DNA from: Ruminococcus sp. CAG:488
GTDB taxonomy: Bacteria > Bacillota > Clostridia > Oscillospirales > Acutalibacteraceae
Length of the DNA stretch: 64,000 nucleotides
Assembly (NCBI GenBank): GCA_000434055.1
Contig: HF999647.1
Location: forward strand, 376,208 to 440,207
Direction of reading: 5' to 3'
Shown in pieces: positions 1-10,859 of this stretch. The number at the start of each line of letters is the position of its first letter. Positions within the stretch are counted from its first letter, which is position 1. The translations under genes were made by a program, and so were the position numbers. The notes under the pieces were generated by a model. It did no database searches, was not told the origin of the DNA, and was given only the letters and a program-made list of their open reading frames with translations.

Positions 1-1583
<1,583 letters not shown>

Positions 1584-1598
1584 AGGAGGGAAACAGAC

Positions 1599-4139
1599 AT
1601 GGCTAAGCAGGACGGTTATCATCCGGATGAAAACTTCAAAGAAAATCTGGAGAATACCACCATATATAATGTAGATATCAATAAGGAAGTCAGAAAAGCT
1701 TTTCTTGACTATTCAATGTCGGTTATTGTTTCCCGTGCATTGCCCGACGTGCGTGACGGCTTGAAACCGGTTCACCGCCGTATACTTTATACAATGTATG
1801 AAAACAACCTGACTCCCGACAAGGCTTACCGTAAGTGCGCCGACACAGTCGGTTCGGTTCTCGGTCGCTATCATCCCCACGGTGACGCTTCCGTTTATGA
1901 CGCAATGGTTCGTCTTGCGCAGAGCTTTTCAATGAGATACACTCTTGTTGACGGTCACGGTAACTTCGGTTCGATTGACGGCGACCCGCCGGCTGCTTAC
2001 CGATATACCGAGTCAAGAATGAGCAAAATGGCTCTCAAAATGCTGACCGATATCGACAAGAACACAATAGATTTTACAACAAACTACGATGACAGACTCA
2101 AGGAGCCGACAGTCCTTCCCTCACGTTTCCCGAATATTCTTGTAAACGGTTCAATGGGTATTGCTGTCGGTATGGCTACGAATATTCCGCCGCACAACCT
2201 CCGTGAGGTCATTGACGGAATGTGCTGCCTCATTGACAATCCCGATGCTTCGCTCGACGAGCTTATGGAGCACATCAAGGGACCCGATTTCCCGACCTAC
2301 GGCATTATTATGGGTCGCTCGGGAATGAGAGCCGCTTATGCAACAGGCCGCGGAAAGATAGTTGTCCGTGCCCGTGCGGAAATCGTTGAGAAAAAGAACG
2401 GTCGCTTTGAGATCAAGGTTACCGAAATTCCTTATAACGTTAATAAAGCGAGACTTATTGAGAGCATAGCAGATCTTGTCAAGGATAAGAAAATTGAGGG
2501 TATCTCAGATATCAATGACTATTCCTCAAAGGCAGGTATGCACATTTCGATTGACCTCAAGCGTGACGCAAATCCGCAGGTTGTTCTCAATCAGCTTTAT
2601 TCTTACACTCAGCTTCAAACAACCTTCGGAGTAATTCTTCTTGCAATTGTCAACGGTGAGCCTAAAATTCTTACTCTCAAGGAGATTCTTCAGAATTATA
2701 TTGATTTCCAGAAGGAAGTTGTTACGAGAAGAACTCAGTACGACCTTAAAAAGGCTCAGGACAGAGCGCATATCCTTGAAGGACTTCTCACTGCTCTTGA
2801 TTTTATCGACGAGGTTATCAATATTCTTCGTAATTCAAAGAGCGTCAACGAAGGTAAAGAAGCCCTCATGACCCGCTTCGGCCTTGACGATGTTCAGGCA
2901 CAGGCGATAGTCCAGATGCGTCTCGGTCAGTTGACAGGCCTTGAAAGAATCAAGATTGAAGACGAGCTTGCCGAGCTTAAAGCAAAGATTGCCGAATTTC
3001 TCGAGCTTCTCGGTGACGAGCATAAGCTCCTCGGACTTGTTAAGGCAGAGGCTATGGAAATTGCCGATAAATACGGCGACGACCGCCGCACGGAGATAAT
3101 GAACGTTTCCGGCGAGGTTGATATCGAGGATCTTATTCCCGAGGAAACCTGCGTATTTACTCTTACCGATTTCGGCTATATTAAGCGTATTCCGATGTCC
3201 GAGTACCAGACTCAGCGCAGAGGCGGTAAAGGAATTAAGGGTCTTACAAGACGCGAGGACGATATCGTTAAGACGATGTTCACCGCTTCGACCCATGACC
3301 ATATTGCATTCTTCACCTCGAAGGGCAGAACATTCAGGCTCAAGGGTTATGAAATCCCCGAGGGTTCACGAACCAGTAAGGGTATGAATATAGTCAACCT
3401 GCTTCCGCTTGAAGGCGGAGAGACAATTTCTTCGATGAACTGCGGCAGAGGTGACGACTACAAATATCTTTGTATGTTTACGCGCAACGGTATTATCAAG
3501 CGTTCAGCAGTTACCGAGTACGCTAATATCCGCCGCACAGGTGTTATCGCCATCACTCTTGATGAGGGCGACGAGCTCGCATGGGTCAAGATGACAAAGG
3601 GAAACGACGATATCATTGTTGCGACCAAGAAAGGTATGTCCATTCGTTTCAATGAGAACGACGCGCGACCGATAGGCAGAACCGCACGAGGAGTTAAGGC
3701 AATTGAGCTTGCCGAAGGCGATGAGGTTATCGGCGTTGCAACTGTTGAAGAAGGTAAATCTATCCTCACCGTCAGCGAAACGGGCTTTGGACGTGTCAGC
3801 GACTTTGACAATTACCGTGTTCAGTCCAGAGGCGGTAAGGGCCTTATCAATTACCATACAGAAAAGAACGGCGATGTTGCCGCAGTTACATCTGTCAGTG
3901 ATGATAATGACATCATTCTCATCTCCTCCGACGGAATTATCATTCGTATTCCTGCAGACGGAATCAGCAAGTTTGCCCGTCCGTCAAAGGGCGTTCGTGT
4001 AATGAGAGTTTCCGAGGGCGAAAAGATTGTAACGCTCACTCCGGTTGAAAAGGAAGAGGAAGAGACACCTTCTGAGGAAAACGCAGAGGGTGGAGCAACT
4101 CAGGCCGATAACTCCGCAGAGGAACAGCCGCAAGAATAA
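1599..4139 (+). CDS. gyrA: DNA gyrase subunit A
   Basis: Breakage-reunion subunit of gyrase, 846 aa, a normal length. The start ATG at 1599 follows a strong AAAGGAGG site. The quinolone-resistance region (bases about 1860-2010) reads [12 protein letters not shown] and continues to the catalytic Tyr in AAYRYTE. The GyrA box QRRGGKGIK (base about 3213) marks true gyrase rather than topoisomerase IV, and a second pinwheel repeat contains [10 protein letters not shown]. The C-terminus is a long acidic tail rich in Glu. The position equivalent to E. coli Ser83 is Ala, as in mycobacterial GyrA. The gene follows gyrB in one operon; no terminator is obvious after the stop. Confidence 0.97.
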   Translation: MAKQDGYHPDENFKENLENTTIYNVDINKEVRKAFLDYSMSVIVSRALPDVRDGLKPVHRRILYTMYENNLTPDKAYRKCADTVGSVLGRYHPHGDASVYDAMVRLAQSFSMRYTLVDGHGNFGSIDGDPPAAYRYTESRMSKMALKMLTDIDKNTIDFTTNYDDRLKEPTVLPSRFPNILVNGSMGIAVGMATNIPPHNLREVIDGMCCLIDNPDASLDELMEHIKGPDFPTYGIIMGRSGMRAAYATGRGKIVVRARAEIVEKKNGRFEIKVTEIPYNVNKARLIESIADLVKDKKIEGISDINDYSSKAGMHISIDLKRDANPQVVLNQLYSYTQLQTTFGVILLAIVNGEPKILTLKEILQNYIDFQKEVVTRRTQYDLKKAQDRAHILEGLLTALDFIDEVINILRNSKSVNEGKEALMTRFGLDDVQAQAIVQMRLGQLTGLERIKIEDELAELKAKIAEFLELLGDEHKLLGLVKAEAMEIADKYGDDRRTEIMNVSGEVDIEDLIPEETCVFTLTDFGYIKRIPMSEYQTQRRGGKGIKGLTRREDDIVKTMFTASTHDHIAFFTSKGRTFRLKGYEIPEGSRTSKGMNIVNLLPLEGGETISSMNCGRGDDYKYLCMFTRNGIIKRSAVTEYANIRRTGVIAITLDEGDELAWVKMTKGNDDIIVATKKGMSIRFNENDARPIGRTARGVKAIELAEGDEVIGVATVEEGKSILTVSETGFGRVSDFDNYRVQSRGGKGLINYHTEKNGDVAAVTSVSDDNDIILISSDGIIIRIPADGISKFARPSKGVRVMRVSEGEKIVTLTPVEKEEEETPSEENAEGGATQADNSAEEQPQE

Positions 4140-4183
4140 TTGCATTAAAGATTGACTTATTATTGTTGAAATGAGCTGTTAAG

Positions 4184-5686
4184 ATGAAAAAATGCGCTTG
4201 CTTTTTTAAAAATAACTATCATTACATTATTCTTCTGCTGACATTTGCGGCAATCTTGTGTGTGACACTCAGTGCAGATCTCTTTGGTGACGACTATTTT
4301 TACATGAAACCTGCCGTTTCATCTTTTCCCGTTGTTTTGCAATTTTTAAAATGGCACATATTGAAATGCAACGGCAGAACTCTTGTTCATATTTTTGTTC
4401 TCATCTTTTTGAGGAACAGCGTTACCGTTACAGTTTGGCGCATACTTTCTGCGGCAGCGATGACAGCACTTTGTTGGTTTATTCCAAGACTGTTTTTTGA
4501 TGACAAAAAATTGTTCAGGCTCGGAGTTTGTGCAGCCTCATTTGTTCTGATGACAGTTCGCCCGAATATGTACAATCAGTCGGTTTACTGGCTAACGGGG
4601 TCGACGAACTATTTGTTCCCGATTTTGCTTTTGGTTATTATAATGTTCATTTCTTTGAAGAAAGAAAATTCAAAGTGGCTTTTTCCTCTGGCATTTATTT
4701 GCGGCGCAACGGTTGAACAAATCGGAATGATGTGCATAGGTTGGTTCGTTTTGCTGATTATAAATGAAAAAATCAGCCGAAATAAATTCAACAAGCATTT
4801 TTTAGGTTGCATCGTTTTTTCGATTGTGGGCTTCCTGACAATTGTATTTTCTCCGGGAACCTTCACAAGAATGACAAATCAGGGCGAGCTTAACGAGCAA
4901 AGTTTTTTTACTGTTCTGTTGGCAATGGCAAGGAAAAACTGGCTTGATAACATAAGCATCTATATTATGATTATCCTGCTTTCCGTGTCATTCTGCATCT
5001 GGTCTTACCGATTTAGGAAAAAGAATAGATTTACACGCACTGTTGCCGGAATTGTAATGCCGATTTTTGCTGTCCTGTTTGTTCTGAATTCCCTGTTGAG
5101 GTTCTACGTGACTTTTTACGGAATGTTCCTGCAAAGGGAAATTGATTTCGGCGAAAAAACGAACAGTATTTTTCTGATTTTATGGATTATATACTTTGCT
5201 TTGTTTGTTTTTCTTTCACTTTATTCCGCTGTTTTGATTTACACGGAAAAGCATGACTTTGTTCCGATTGTTGCTTTGATTCTTGCTTACGGATCACAGC
5301 TTATGATGGTGATGACTAAAACGGTACTGTTCCGAACCTGTTTTCCGGCTATAATCTTTTTTGCAATTTATCTGGTGTATTCATATGCTGTCTTTGCAAA
5401 CAAGATTTTAAAATCAGAGCCGACTGAGCGATGCGGAAAGCTTTTGAACCTCGGAAGAATCGCTGTGTGCATCGCTTGCATTTTTGCCTGCGTATTTCAG
5501 CTGCATTTCGGAGTGAAAGGGGATTGCCTTTTCAAAGAGGATAAGCAGAGCATCAAACCTTATAACCATGAGAAAATGGAACAAATGCTTGATCAGATGG
5601 ATATTTCCATTAAAGAATACTATTCAAGTGAGAATTCAGATCTTAAACTCAAATATGATCCGTATGATTTTTCACTTTACAAATAA
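4184..5686 (+). CDS. DUF6056-like polytopic membrane protein
   Basis: 500-aa integral membrane protein with many hydrophobic segments along its length. The N-terminal part contains LFGDDYFYMKP after the first membrane span, then RPNMYNQSVYWLTGSTNYLFP near residues 127-147. This pattern of an acidic periplasmic loop and a WxxGSxNY motif is typical of the DUF6056 group of GT-C-like membrane proteins in Firmicutes, often found with surface polysaccharide genes. The reaction is unknown. The C-terminal 60 residues are hydrophilic. No good ribosome binding site precedes the ATG. It lies 44 bp after gyrA and 17 bp before mgsA, so it interrupts otherwise housekeeping genes. Family assignment is from pattern recognition only. 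Confidence 0.6.
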   Translation: MKKCACFFKNNYHYIILLLTFAAILCVTLSADLFGDDYFYMKPAVSSFPVVLQFLKWHILKCNGRTLVHIFVLIFLRNSVTVTVWRILSAAAMTALCWFIPRLFFDDKKLFRLGVCAASFVLMTVRPNMYNQSVYWLTGSTNYLFPILLLVIIMFISLKKENSKWLFPLAFICGATVEQIGMMCIGWFVLLIINEKISRNKFNKHFLGCIVFSIVGFLTIVFSPGTFTRMTNQGELNEQSFFTVLLAMARKNWLDNISIYIMIILLSVSFCIWSYRFRKKNRFTRTVAGIVMPIFAVLFVLNSLLRFYVTFYGMFLQREIDFGEKTNSIFLILWIIYFALFVFLSLYSAVLIYTEKHDFVPIVALILAYGSQLMMVMTKTVLFRTCFPAIIFFAIYLVYSYAVFANKILKSEPTERCGKLLNLGRIAVCIACIFACVFQLHFGVKGDCLFKEDKQSIKPYNHEKMEQMLDQMDISIKEYYSSENSDLKLKYDPYDFSLYK

Positions 5687-5703
5687 TATAACGGAGGTAA
5701 TTT

Positions 5704-6108
5704 ATGAATATTGCTATTATTGCTCATGATGCAAAAAAAGAACTTATGACTCAGTTCTGCATTGCATATTGCGGAATTCTCAGCCGTCATAGGCTCTTTG
5801 CAACAGGCACAACAGGCAAGCTTGTTGCCGACGCAACAGGTCTTGAAATTACGACATTCCTGCGTGGCTCACAGGGTGGAGATCAGCAGATCGGAGCTCT
5901 CATTGCCTGCAACGAAATAGATATGCTTCTCATCTTTAACGATCCCCTCGATCCGAAGGAGCATGAGCCCAATGTTTCAAGCCTGCTCAGGCTTTGCGAC
6001 GTTCACAACGTTCCTGCGGCAACGAATATTGCCACGGCTGAGGCTCTTATTCATTCGCTTGACAGAGGCGACCTTGATTGGCGTGACATTGTCAGTCCGA
6101 AGTATTGA
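5704..6108 (+). CDS. mgsA: methylglyoxal synthase
   Basis: Converts dihydroxyacetone phosphate to methylglyoxal and phosphate, a bypass of lower glycolysis used when phosphate is limiting or sugar phosphates accumulate. The 134-aa product has the family signatures IAHDAKK at the N-terminus, ATGTTGKL for phosphate binding, GSQGGDQQIGA containing a catalytic Asp, and the FNDPLDPKEHEPN segment. A GGAGG site lies 7 bases before the ATG. It is a cytoplasmic enzyme of usual length. It follows the DUF6056-like gene by 17 bp and is followed by a large hairpin at 6121-6169. Confidence 0.95.
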   Translation: MNIAIIAHDAKKELMTQFCIAYCGILSRHRLFATGTTGKLVADATGLEITTFLRGSQGGDQQIGALIACNEIDMLLIFNDPLDPKEHEPNVSSLLRLCDVHNVPAATNIATAEALIHSLDRGDLDWRDIVSPKY

Positions 6109-6120
6109 TTTTAAAATAAC

Positions 6121-6169
6121 CTATCTGTGCTGTGCGGCAAAAAAGATATTTGCCGTGCGGGCGGGATAG
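6121..6169. other. long imperfect hairpin between mgsA and the zinc-ribbon gene
   Basis: Two 21-base arms (6121-6141 and 6149-6169) pair around a 7-base loop with three mismatched positions near the middle and several G-U pairs. The arms start with CTATC and end with GATAG. There is no T-run after it on the plus strand, so it does not look like a normal intrinsic terminator. It could be an mRNA-stabilising or processing element or a decayed mobile repeat. Confidence 0.55.
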
Positions 6170-6207
6170 TTGTGTCCTGAAAATTATATACACGGCGGAG
6201 GAAAAAC

Positions 6208-6870
6208 ATGCGCTGTAAAAATTGCAAGAAAGAGATTAACCCCAATTTCATTAAATGTCCGCATTGCGGAAAACCGATAAAACGCAAAAAGCAGAGAGAT
6301 AAAAAAGAGCTTGCTCTTTCAGTCGGTTTCTTCGGTGTCGGTACGCTTTTTGTAATTCTTGCCTTTTTCAGCCTGTTTTTTAAGTGCGCCTATTATTCCG
6401 AAATTGCAATGATAATTTCGGTTATCGTTTTTCTTGTCTGTGTACCGTTTATTTACGGTAATTATAAGGGATTGCCGCAAAAGACAGCGGAGATCCTCGG
6501 CGCTGTTCTGTCACTGCCTTTTATCGGCAATTGGTTTGCTATAGTCGTCTTTGCAAAGGTGAGCGTAAATTACGGAGGCTTAGCAGATTTCTATTATATT
6601 TTTTCACTTGCCGCATTTGTTCTGACGGATATAATTCTTTTGCTCAGGGCTGCAGGCGTTTTTAAGAAGCCATATGCTCTTTCGTGGCTGTCATTGGCGC
6701 TCGGAATTGCAAGCGTAATTTTTACTGTCGTATATTTTGCAATATCGGGTGTTGCCAAAAGCTTAGCGGTAGCCATAATTGCCGCGCAGGCGCTTCTGCC
6801 CGAATACATGGCTTTCCATATACTTATGACGGACTACGGAAAAGAAAAAGATATGATTAAAAACAGATAA
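6208..6870 (+). CDS. zinc-ribbon membrane protein of unknown function
   Basis: 220-aa protein. Residues 1-20 form a zinc ribbon with two CxxC knuckles (CKNCKKEI, CPHCGKPI), followed by a basic stretch KRKKQRDKK and then about five or six hydrophobic segments to the C-terminus. This architecture, a cytosolic zinc ribbon on a multi-span membrane domain, is common in Firmicutes and generally uncharacterised. The start ATG follows GGCGGAGG with a 7-base spacer. It is preceded by the hairpin at 6121-6169 and followed by a dispersed repeat element starting at 6882. No function can be assigned from sequence. Confidence 0.7.
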   Translation: MRCKNCKKEINPNFIKCPHCGKPIKRKKQRDKKELALSVGFFGVGTLFVILAFFSLFFKCAYYSEIAMIISVIVFLVCVPFIYGNYKGLPQKTAEILGAVLSLPFIGNWFAIVVFAKVSVNYGGLADFYYIFSLAAFVLTDIILLLRAAGVFKKPYALSWLSLALGIASVIFTVVYFAISGVAKSLAVAIIAAQALLPEYMAFHILMTDYGKEKDMIKNR

Positions 6871-6881
6871 CAGTGAGGCTA

Positions 6882-6976
6882 AAGGCAATATCGCACAATT
6901 GAGGTGCGTAAATTGCACAGCATGACGAAAATAGATTCAAGCAAGGCATACGCCTCGATTTTTGCGGCATTGCCTT
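6882..6976. repeat. MITE-like dispersed repeat, copy 1
   Basis: A 95-bp element with 14-bp terminal inverted repeats: the left end AAGGCAATATCGCA (6882-6895) matches the reverse complement of the right end, TGCGGCATTGCCTT (6963-6976), at 12 of 14 positions. The left end is shared with the copy next to ffh (10825-10859). It has no coding potential. The octamer CAGTGAGG occurs on both sides (6871-6878 and 6989-6996), the second copy serving as part of the hisS ribosome binding region. These octamers do not abut the element, so a target duplication is only a suggestion. Confidence 0.6.
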
Positions 6977-7008
6977 GATAATATAACTCAGTGAGGAGTT
7001 TTAAAAAT

Positions 7009-8361
7009 ATGGCACTTATAACCAAGGCAATCAAGGGAACGCAGGATGTTCTTCCCTCCGAGAGCCACAAAAACCAGTTTATCGAAAGCACATTGCTCAA
7101 TATTGCAAAGGATTTCGGATTCAGAGAGATCCGCACCCCTGTTTTTGAGCATACGGAGCTTTTCACACGTTCGGTCGGAGACACAACGGACGTTGTTCAG
7201 AAAGAAATGTACACATTTAACGATAAGGGCGGCCGTTCGATTACCCTCAGGCCCGAGGGAACGGCAGGTGCAGCAAGAGCTTTCCTTGAGCACGGGCTTC
7301 AGAACGAGCCTATGCCGCAGAAAGTCAGCTATGTAACCTCGTGCTACCGTTATGAAAAGCCGCAGGCAGGCAGACTGCGTGAATTTCACCAGTTCGGTGT
7401 TGAGTGCTACGGTACAGCTTCTCCTGCCGCAGACGCAGAGGTTATCTCGCTCGGCAATGAAATTTTCGGATTCCTCGGAATTGACAGAATCAGTCTTGAG
7501 ATAAATTCAATCGGTTGTCCGACCTGCCGCAAGAAGTATCAGGAAGCTCTGAAGGCATATTTTGAGTCCCGTAAGGACGAGCTTTGCGACACCTGCCGTG
7601 AAAGACTTGAAAGAAATCCGATGAGAATTCTCGACTGCAAAAGCCCGATTTGTCACGAAATCGGACAGGACGCACCGATAATTCTTGACTATCTTTGTGA
7701 CGAGTGCCACAACCACTTTGAAAAAGTAAAAATGTACCTTGAAGCGATGAACATTTCATACACGGTCAATCCGCACATCGTAAGAGGTCTTGATTATTAT
7801 ACACGCACGGTATTTGAGTTTGTGACCGACGCTCTCGGTGCACAGAGTGCAGTTTGCGCAGGCGGTCGCTATGACGGACTTGTTGAAGAAATCGGCGGTC
7901 CTCATGTTCCGGCTCTCGGATTTGCGCTCGGACTTGAAAGAATTCTTCTCCTTCTTGAGGCGCAGGGAATCGCACTCCCGGCTGCGGACGTTCCTGAGAT
8001 TTACATCGGCAGCATCGGCGATGCGGCTTTGACTAAGGCTGCGGCTCTTGCACTTGAGCTTCGTCAGTCCGGCATCAGCGCACAGTTCGACGTTGTCGGC
8101 CGTTCCGTAAAGGCTCAGATGAAGTTTGCCGACAAAATCGGTGCAAGGTTTACAACGATTATCGGTGACGACGACCTCACGGCAGGCGTTGCAAAGGTCA
8201 AAAATATGGAAAGCGGCGAAACACAGGAGATTTCTCTTGACAGCTTTTCCGATGATTTTATGGAATATTCACTTCAATCGGCAGCCATGAAGCTTCAGGG
8301 CACTGCCGCTGAGGATATGGATAGTATAGATTTAAGCAAATTTTTAGGAGGCTTAATATAA
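7009..8361 (+). CDS. hisS: histidine-tRNA ligase
   Basis: Class II synthetase charging tRNA-His, 450 aa. The ATG at 7009 is preferred over the in-frame GTG at 6991 because GTGAGGAG (6991-6998) forms its ribosome binding site. Visible motifs: KGTQDVLPSES at the N-terminus, motif 2 in YRYEKPQAGRLREFHQFG, the histidine-specific RGLDYYTRTVFEF, the glycine-rich CAGGRYDGL and motif 3 in LGFALGLERILL, followed by the anticodon-binding domain. The insertion domain carries several Cys pairs (CPTC, CDTC, CDEC), usual for clostridial HisRS. The stop codon overlaps the first base of aspS (TAATG), so the two are translationally coupled. No T-box leader is visible upstream; the MITE-like repeat occupies that space. 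Confidence 0.96.
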   Translation: MALITKAIKGTQDVLPSESHKNQFIESTLLNIAKDFGFREIRTPVFEHTELFTRSVGDTTDVVQKEMYTFNDKGGRSITLRPEGTAGAARAFLEHGLQNEPMPQKVSYVTSCYRYEKPQAGRLREFHQFGVECYGTASPAADAEVISLGNEIFGFLGIDRISLEINSIGCPTCRKKYQEALKAYFESRKDELCDTCRERLERNPMRILDCKSPICHEIGQDAPIILDYLCDECHNHFEKVKMYLEAMNISYTVNPHIVRGLDYYTRTVFEFVTDALGAQSAVCAGGRYDGLVEEIGGPHVPALGFALGLERILLLLEAQGIALPAADVPEIYIGSIGDAALTKAAALALELRQSGISAQFDVVGRSVKAQMKFADKIGARFTTIIGDDDLTAGVAKVKNMESGETQEISLDSFSDDFMEYSLQSAAMKLQGTAAEDMDSIDLSKFLGGLI

Positions 8362-10142
8362 TGGACTTTATGACAGGCTTAAAGCGTACCGATTATTGCG
8401 GCGATCTCAGAATCGGCGACGTCGGCAGAGAGGTTGTCGTTGCAGGCTGGGTACAGCGTCAGCGTGACCTCGGCGCACTTATTTTTATCGACTTGCGTGA
8501 CAGAACAGGTATTGTTCAGCTCGCATTCGGTGAAAACACAGACAAGAAAATCTTCGACAAGGCTTTTTCGGCAAGAAGCGAATTTGTTCTCATGGCAAAG
8601 GGTGTTGTCCGTGAGCGTTCTTCAAAGAACATGGAGATACTGACAGGTGAAATTGAGGTTGATGTCAATGATCTTCGTATTCTTGGCAAGAGCGAGACTC
8701 CGCCGTTTGAAATCGTTGAGAATTGCCAGACTTCCGAGCTGACAAGACTTAAATATCGCTATCTTGACCTTCGACGTCCCGACCTTCAGCGCAACATTAT
8801 CATGCGCCACAAGATTTGTAAGATTACCCGTGACTATTTCGACGAGAACGGCTTCATCGAGATTGAAACCCCGATTCTTATCCGTTCCACTCCCGAAGGA
8901 GCAAGAGATTTCCTTGTTCCCAGCCGTATTCACAACGGTTCCTTCTATGCGCTTCCGCAGTCGCCTCAGCTTTACAAGCAGCTTTCAATGGTTGCAGGCT
9001 TTGACAGATATATGCAGATCGCACGCTGCTTCCGTGACGAAGATCTTCGTGCCGACCGTCAGCCCGAATTTACACAGATCGACCTTGAAATGTCATTCGT
9101 TGACATGGAGGACGTTCTCAATATCGGCGAGGGATACATGAAGCGAGTTTTCAAAGAGGCTCTCGGCGTTGATATTCAGCTTCCGCTTCCGAGAATTACT
9201 TATAAAGAGGCCATGGAGCGCTTCGGTTCGGACAAGCCCGACACACGTTACGGTATGGAGCTTTATGATCTTAGCGATATCGTTAAGGACTGCGGCTTCG
9301 GCGTATTTTCCAACACGGTAAAGGACGGCGGCTCTGTACGAGGCATTACAGCAAAAAATGCTTTCAAGTCGCTTTCAAGAAAAGAGATAGACAAGCTCAC
9401 CGATTCGGTTAAGGGCAACGGCGCAAAAGGTCTTGCATGGGCAAGAATTGCCGAGGACGGAACTGTTTCCTCATCATTTGCAAAGTTTATCACCGAGGAC
9501 GAGCTCAAGGCTATTCTTGATAAGGCCGGCGCAGAAGCAGGCGACGTTGTTCTCATAATCGGCGACGTTAAGAATTCAATTGTTTTCAACGCTCTCGGTG
9601 CACTCCGTCAGGAGGTTGCAAAGAGACTTGACATCATTCCGGAGGGTCAGTACAATCTACTTTGGATCACGGAGTTCCCGTTCTTCGATTGGGACGAGGA
9701 CAGCAAGACTTGGGTTGCTATGCACCATCCGTTTACCGCTCCTATGGACGAATGTCTTGAATACCTTGAAACCGATAAGGCAAAGGTAAGAGCAAAAGCA
9801 TATGACCTTGTGCTCAACGGAATCGAGCTTTCGTCGGGTTCAATCCGAATTACGAATCCCGAGCTTCAGAGCAGAATTTTCACCCTTCTCAACCTTACTC
9901 AGGAGGAGGCTTATGCAAAATTCGGTTATCTGCTTGACGCATTCAGATACGGCGCACCGCCGCACGGCGGAATGGGTATCGGTCTTGACCGTCTCGTTAT
10001 GCAGATGCTCGGCTGCGACAGCTTGAGAGATGTTGTTGCTTACCCGAAGGTTCAAAACGCAAGCGAGCCGATGACAGGCTGCCCGGCAGAGGTTGATGAC
10101 CTCCAGCTTGACGAGCTCGGAATTAAGCTCAAAACAGAATAA
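8361..10142 (+). CDS. aspS: aspartate-tRNA ligase
   Basis: Class II synthetase for aspartate, 593 aa, the usual bacterial length. Domain order: N-terminal OB-fold anticodon-binding domain (residues about 1-110), catalytic core with YRYLDLRRPDLQ and RCFRDEDLRADRQPEFTQID (motif 2), the bacterial GAD insertion (about 285-420), and motif 3 in GGMGIGLDRLVMQML. The ATG at 8361 overlaps the hisS stop, with AGGAGG eight bases upstream; an in-frame ATG at 8370 is an alternative. A hairpin at 10149-10177 ends the hisS-aspS operon. Whether the enzyme also charges tRNA-Asn cannot be judged here. Confidence 0.96.
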   Translation: MDFMTGLKRTDYCGDLRIGDVGREVVVAGWVQRQRDLGALIFIDLRDRTGIVQLAFGENTDKKIFDKAFSARSEFVLMAKGVVRERSSKNMEILTGEIEVDVNDLRILGKSETPPFEIVENCQTSELTRLKYRYLDLRRPDLQRNIIMRHKICKITRDYFDENGFIEIETPILIRSTPEGARDFLVPSRIHNGSFYALPQSPQLYKQLSMVAGFDRYMQIARCFRDEDLRADRQPEFTQIDLEMSFVDMEDVLNIGEGYMKRVFKEALGVDIQLPLPRITYKEAMERFGSDKPDTRYGMELYDLSDIVKDCGFGVFSNTVKDGGSVRGITAKNAFKSLSRKEIDKLTDSVKGNGAKGLAWARIAEDGTVSSSFAKFITEDELKAILDKAGAEAGDVVLIIGDVKNSIVFNALGALRQEVAKRLDIIPEGQYNLLWITEFPFFDWDEDSKTWVAMHHPFTAPMDECLEYLETDKAKVRAKAYDLVLNGIELSSGSIRITNPELQSRIFTLLNLTQEEAYAKFGYLLDAFRYGAPPHGGMGIGLDRLVMQMLGCDSLRDVVAYPKVQNASEPMTGCPAEVDDLQLDELGIKLKTE

Positions 10143-10148
10143 AAAACT

Positions 10149-10182
10149 CGACCGCTTTCTGCAATAGAGAGCGGCCGTTTGT
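10149..10182 (+). terminator. intrinsic terminator of hisS-aspS
   Basis: Arms CGACCGCTTTCT and AGAGAGCGGCCG pair over 12 positions with two non-Watson-Crick positions around a 5-base loop, followed by a short T-rich stretch. Confidence 0.75.
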
Positions 10183-10196
10183 ATTGTAGGATAAGT

Positions 10197-10236
10197 AAAA
10201 AGCACTCCGAAAAATCAAATTCTCGGAGTGCTTTTA
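10197..10236 (-). terminator. terminator of the ylxM-ffh-rpsP-khpA operon (possibly bidirectional)
   Basis: Perfect arms AAAAGCACTCCGA (10198-10210) and TCGGAGTGCTTTT (10223-10235) flank a 12-base loop, 15 bp past the khpA stop. The A/T ends make it workable on both strands. Confidence 0.8.
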
Positions 10237-10250
10237 CTGTTTTTAATTCA

Positions 10251-10487
10251 TCAGTCGATCTCAACGGAGATTTTCTGATCGTTTCTGTTAGCTGCCGAAC
10301 GCATGACCGTACGGATAGCTTTGGCAATTCTGCCCTGCTTGCCGATAACACGACCCATATCGTCAGCTGCAACATGAAGATGGTAAACAATAACGCCGTC
10401 TTCGTCAATATCGTCAACGGTTACGTTTACCGCATCGGGATCGCTTACGAGTCCTTTTGCGATCTGTACCAATAATTCATTCATCAT
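10251..10487 (-). CDS. khpA: KH-domain RNA-binding protein KhpA
   Basis: 78-aa cytoplasmic protein that is essentially a single KH domain. The signature VIGKQGRIAKAIRTVM is the KH GxxG loop and following helix. In Firmicutes KhpA (YlqC) pairs with KhpB/Jag and binds RNA, affecting cell elongation and division. It lies 15 bp downstream of rpsP, its standard neighbour. The start MNEL or MMNEL is uncertain by one residue; the site GAGGTAAC lies just upstream. Co-transcribed with ylxM, ffh and rpsP from the promoter near 12652. Confidence 0.93.
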   Translation of the reverse strand: MMNELLVQIAKGLVSDPDAVNVTVDDIDEDGVIVYHLHVAADDMGRVIGKQGRIAKAIRTVMRSAANRNDQKISVEID

Positions 10488-10502
10488 TGTTACCTCGTTT
10501 GA

Positions 10503-10745
10503 TTATTTAACGATGCCGCTCTTCTTGAGAAGATCTTTGACGGTATCTGTCGGCTGTGCGCCGTTTGCAAGCCACTTTGCGGCTGCCTCTGCGTCGATCT
10601 TGATTTCAGCAGGGTTCTTCATCGGGTCATATGTGCCGATCTCCTCGATGAATCTGCCGTCACGGGGATACTTTGAATCCGCAACAACAACACGGTAGAA
10701 AGGTGCTTTCTTTGCGCCCATACGGCGAAGTCTGATTTTAACCAT
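10503..10745 (-). CDS. rpsP: 30S ribosomal protein S16
   Basis: 80-aa small-subunit ribosomal protein. The N-terminus [20 protein letters not shown] and the block [18 protein letters not shown] are diagnostic for bS16. The ribosome binding site TTTTGGAGG lies nine bases before the start. It sits between ffh and khpA as in many Firmicutes, but 112 bp separate it from ffh and that gap holds a dispersed repeat at 10825-10859. RimM and TrmD, normally downstream, are instead 28 kb away at 38 kb. Confidence 0.97.
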   Translation of the reverse strand: MVKIRLRRMGAKKAPFYRVVVADSKYPRDGRFIEEIGTYDPMKNPAEIKIDAEAAAKWLANGAQPTDTVKDLLKKSGIVK

Positions 10746-10824
10746 TGTAAAATTCCTCCAAAAATAAAATTATAAATAATATATCAATCACGCAAGTGAT
10801 AAGTGCGTGTTTGAAAGCTTAAGA

Positions 10825-10859
10825 CAAGGCATGAGCCGCAATTTGTGCGGTATTGCCTT
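10825..10859 (-). repeat. MITE-like dispersed repeat, copy 2 (short hairpin form)
   Basis: Read on the minus strand this begins AAGGCAATACCGCACAAATT, sharing AAGGCAATAYCGCACAA with copy 1, and ends with CATGCCTT, forming a near-perfect hairpin of about 15 bp arms with a short loop. It starts at the TAA stop codon of ffh, so it may also act as a 3' hairpin for that message. It looks like an internally deleted version of the 95-bp copy 1. Confidence 0.55.
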
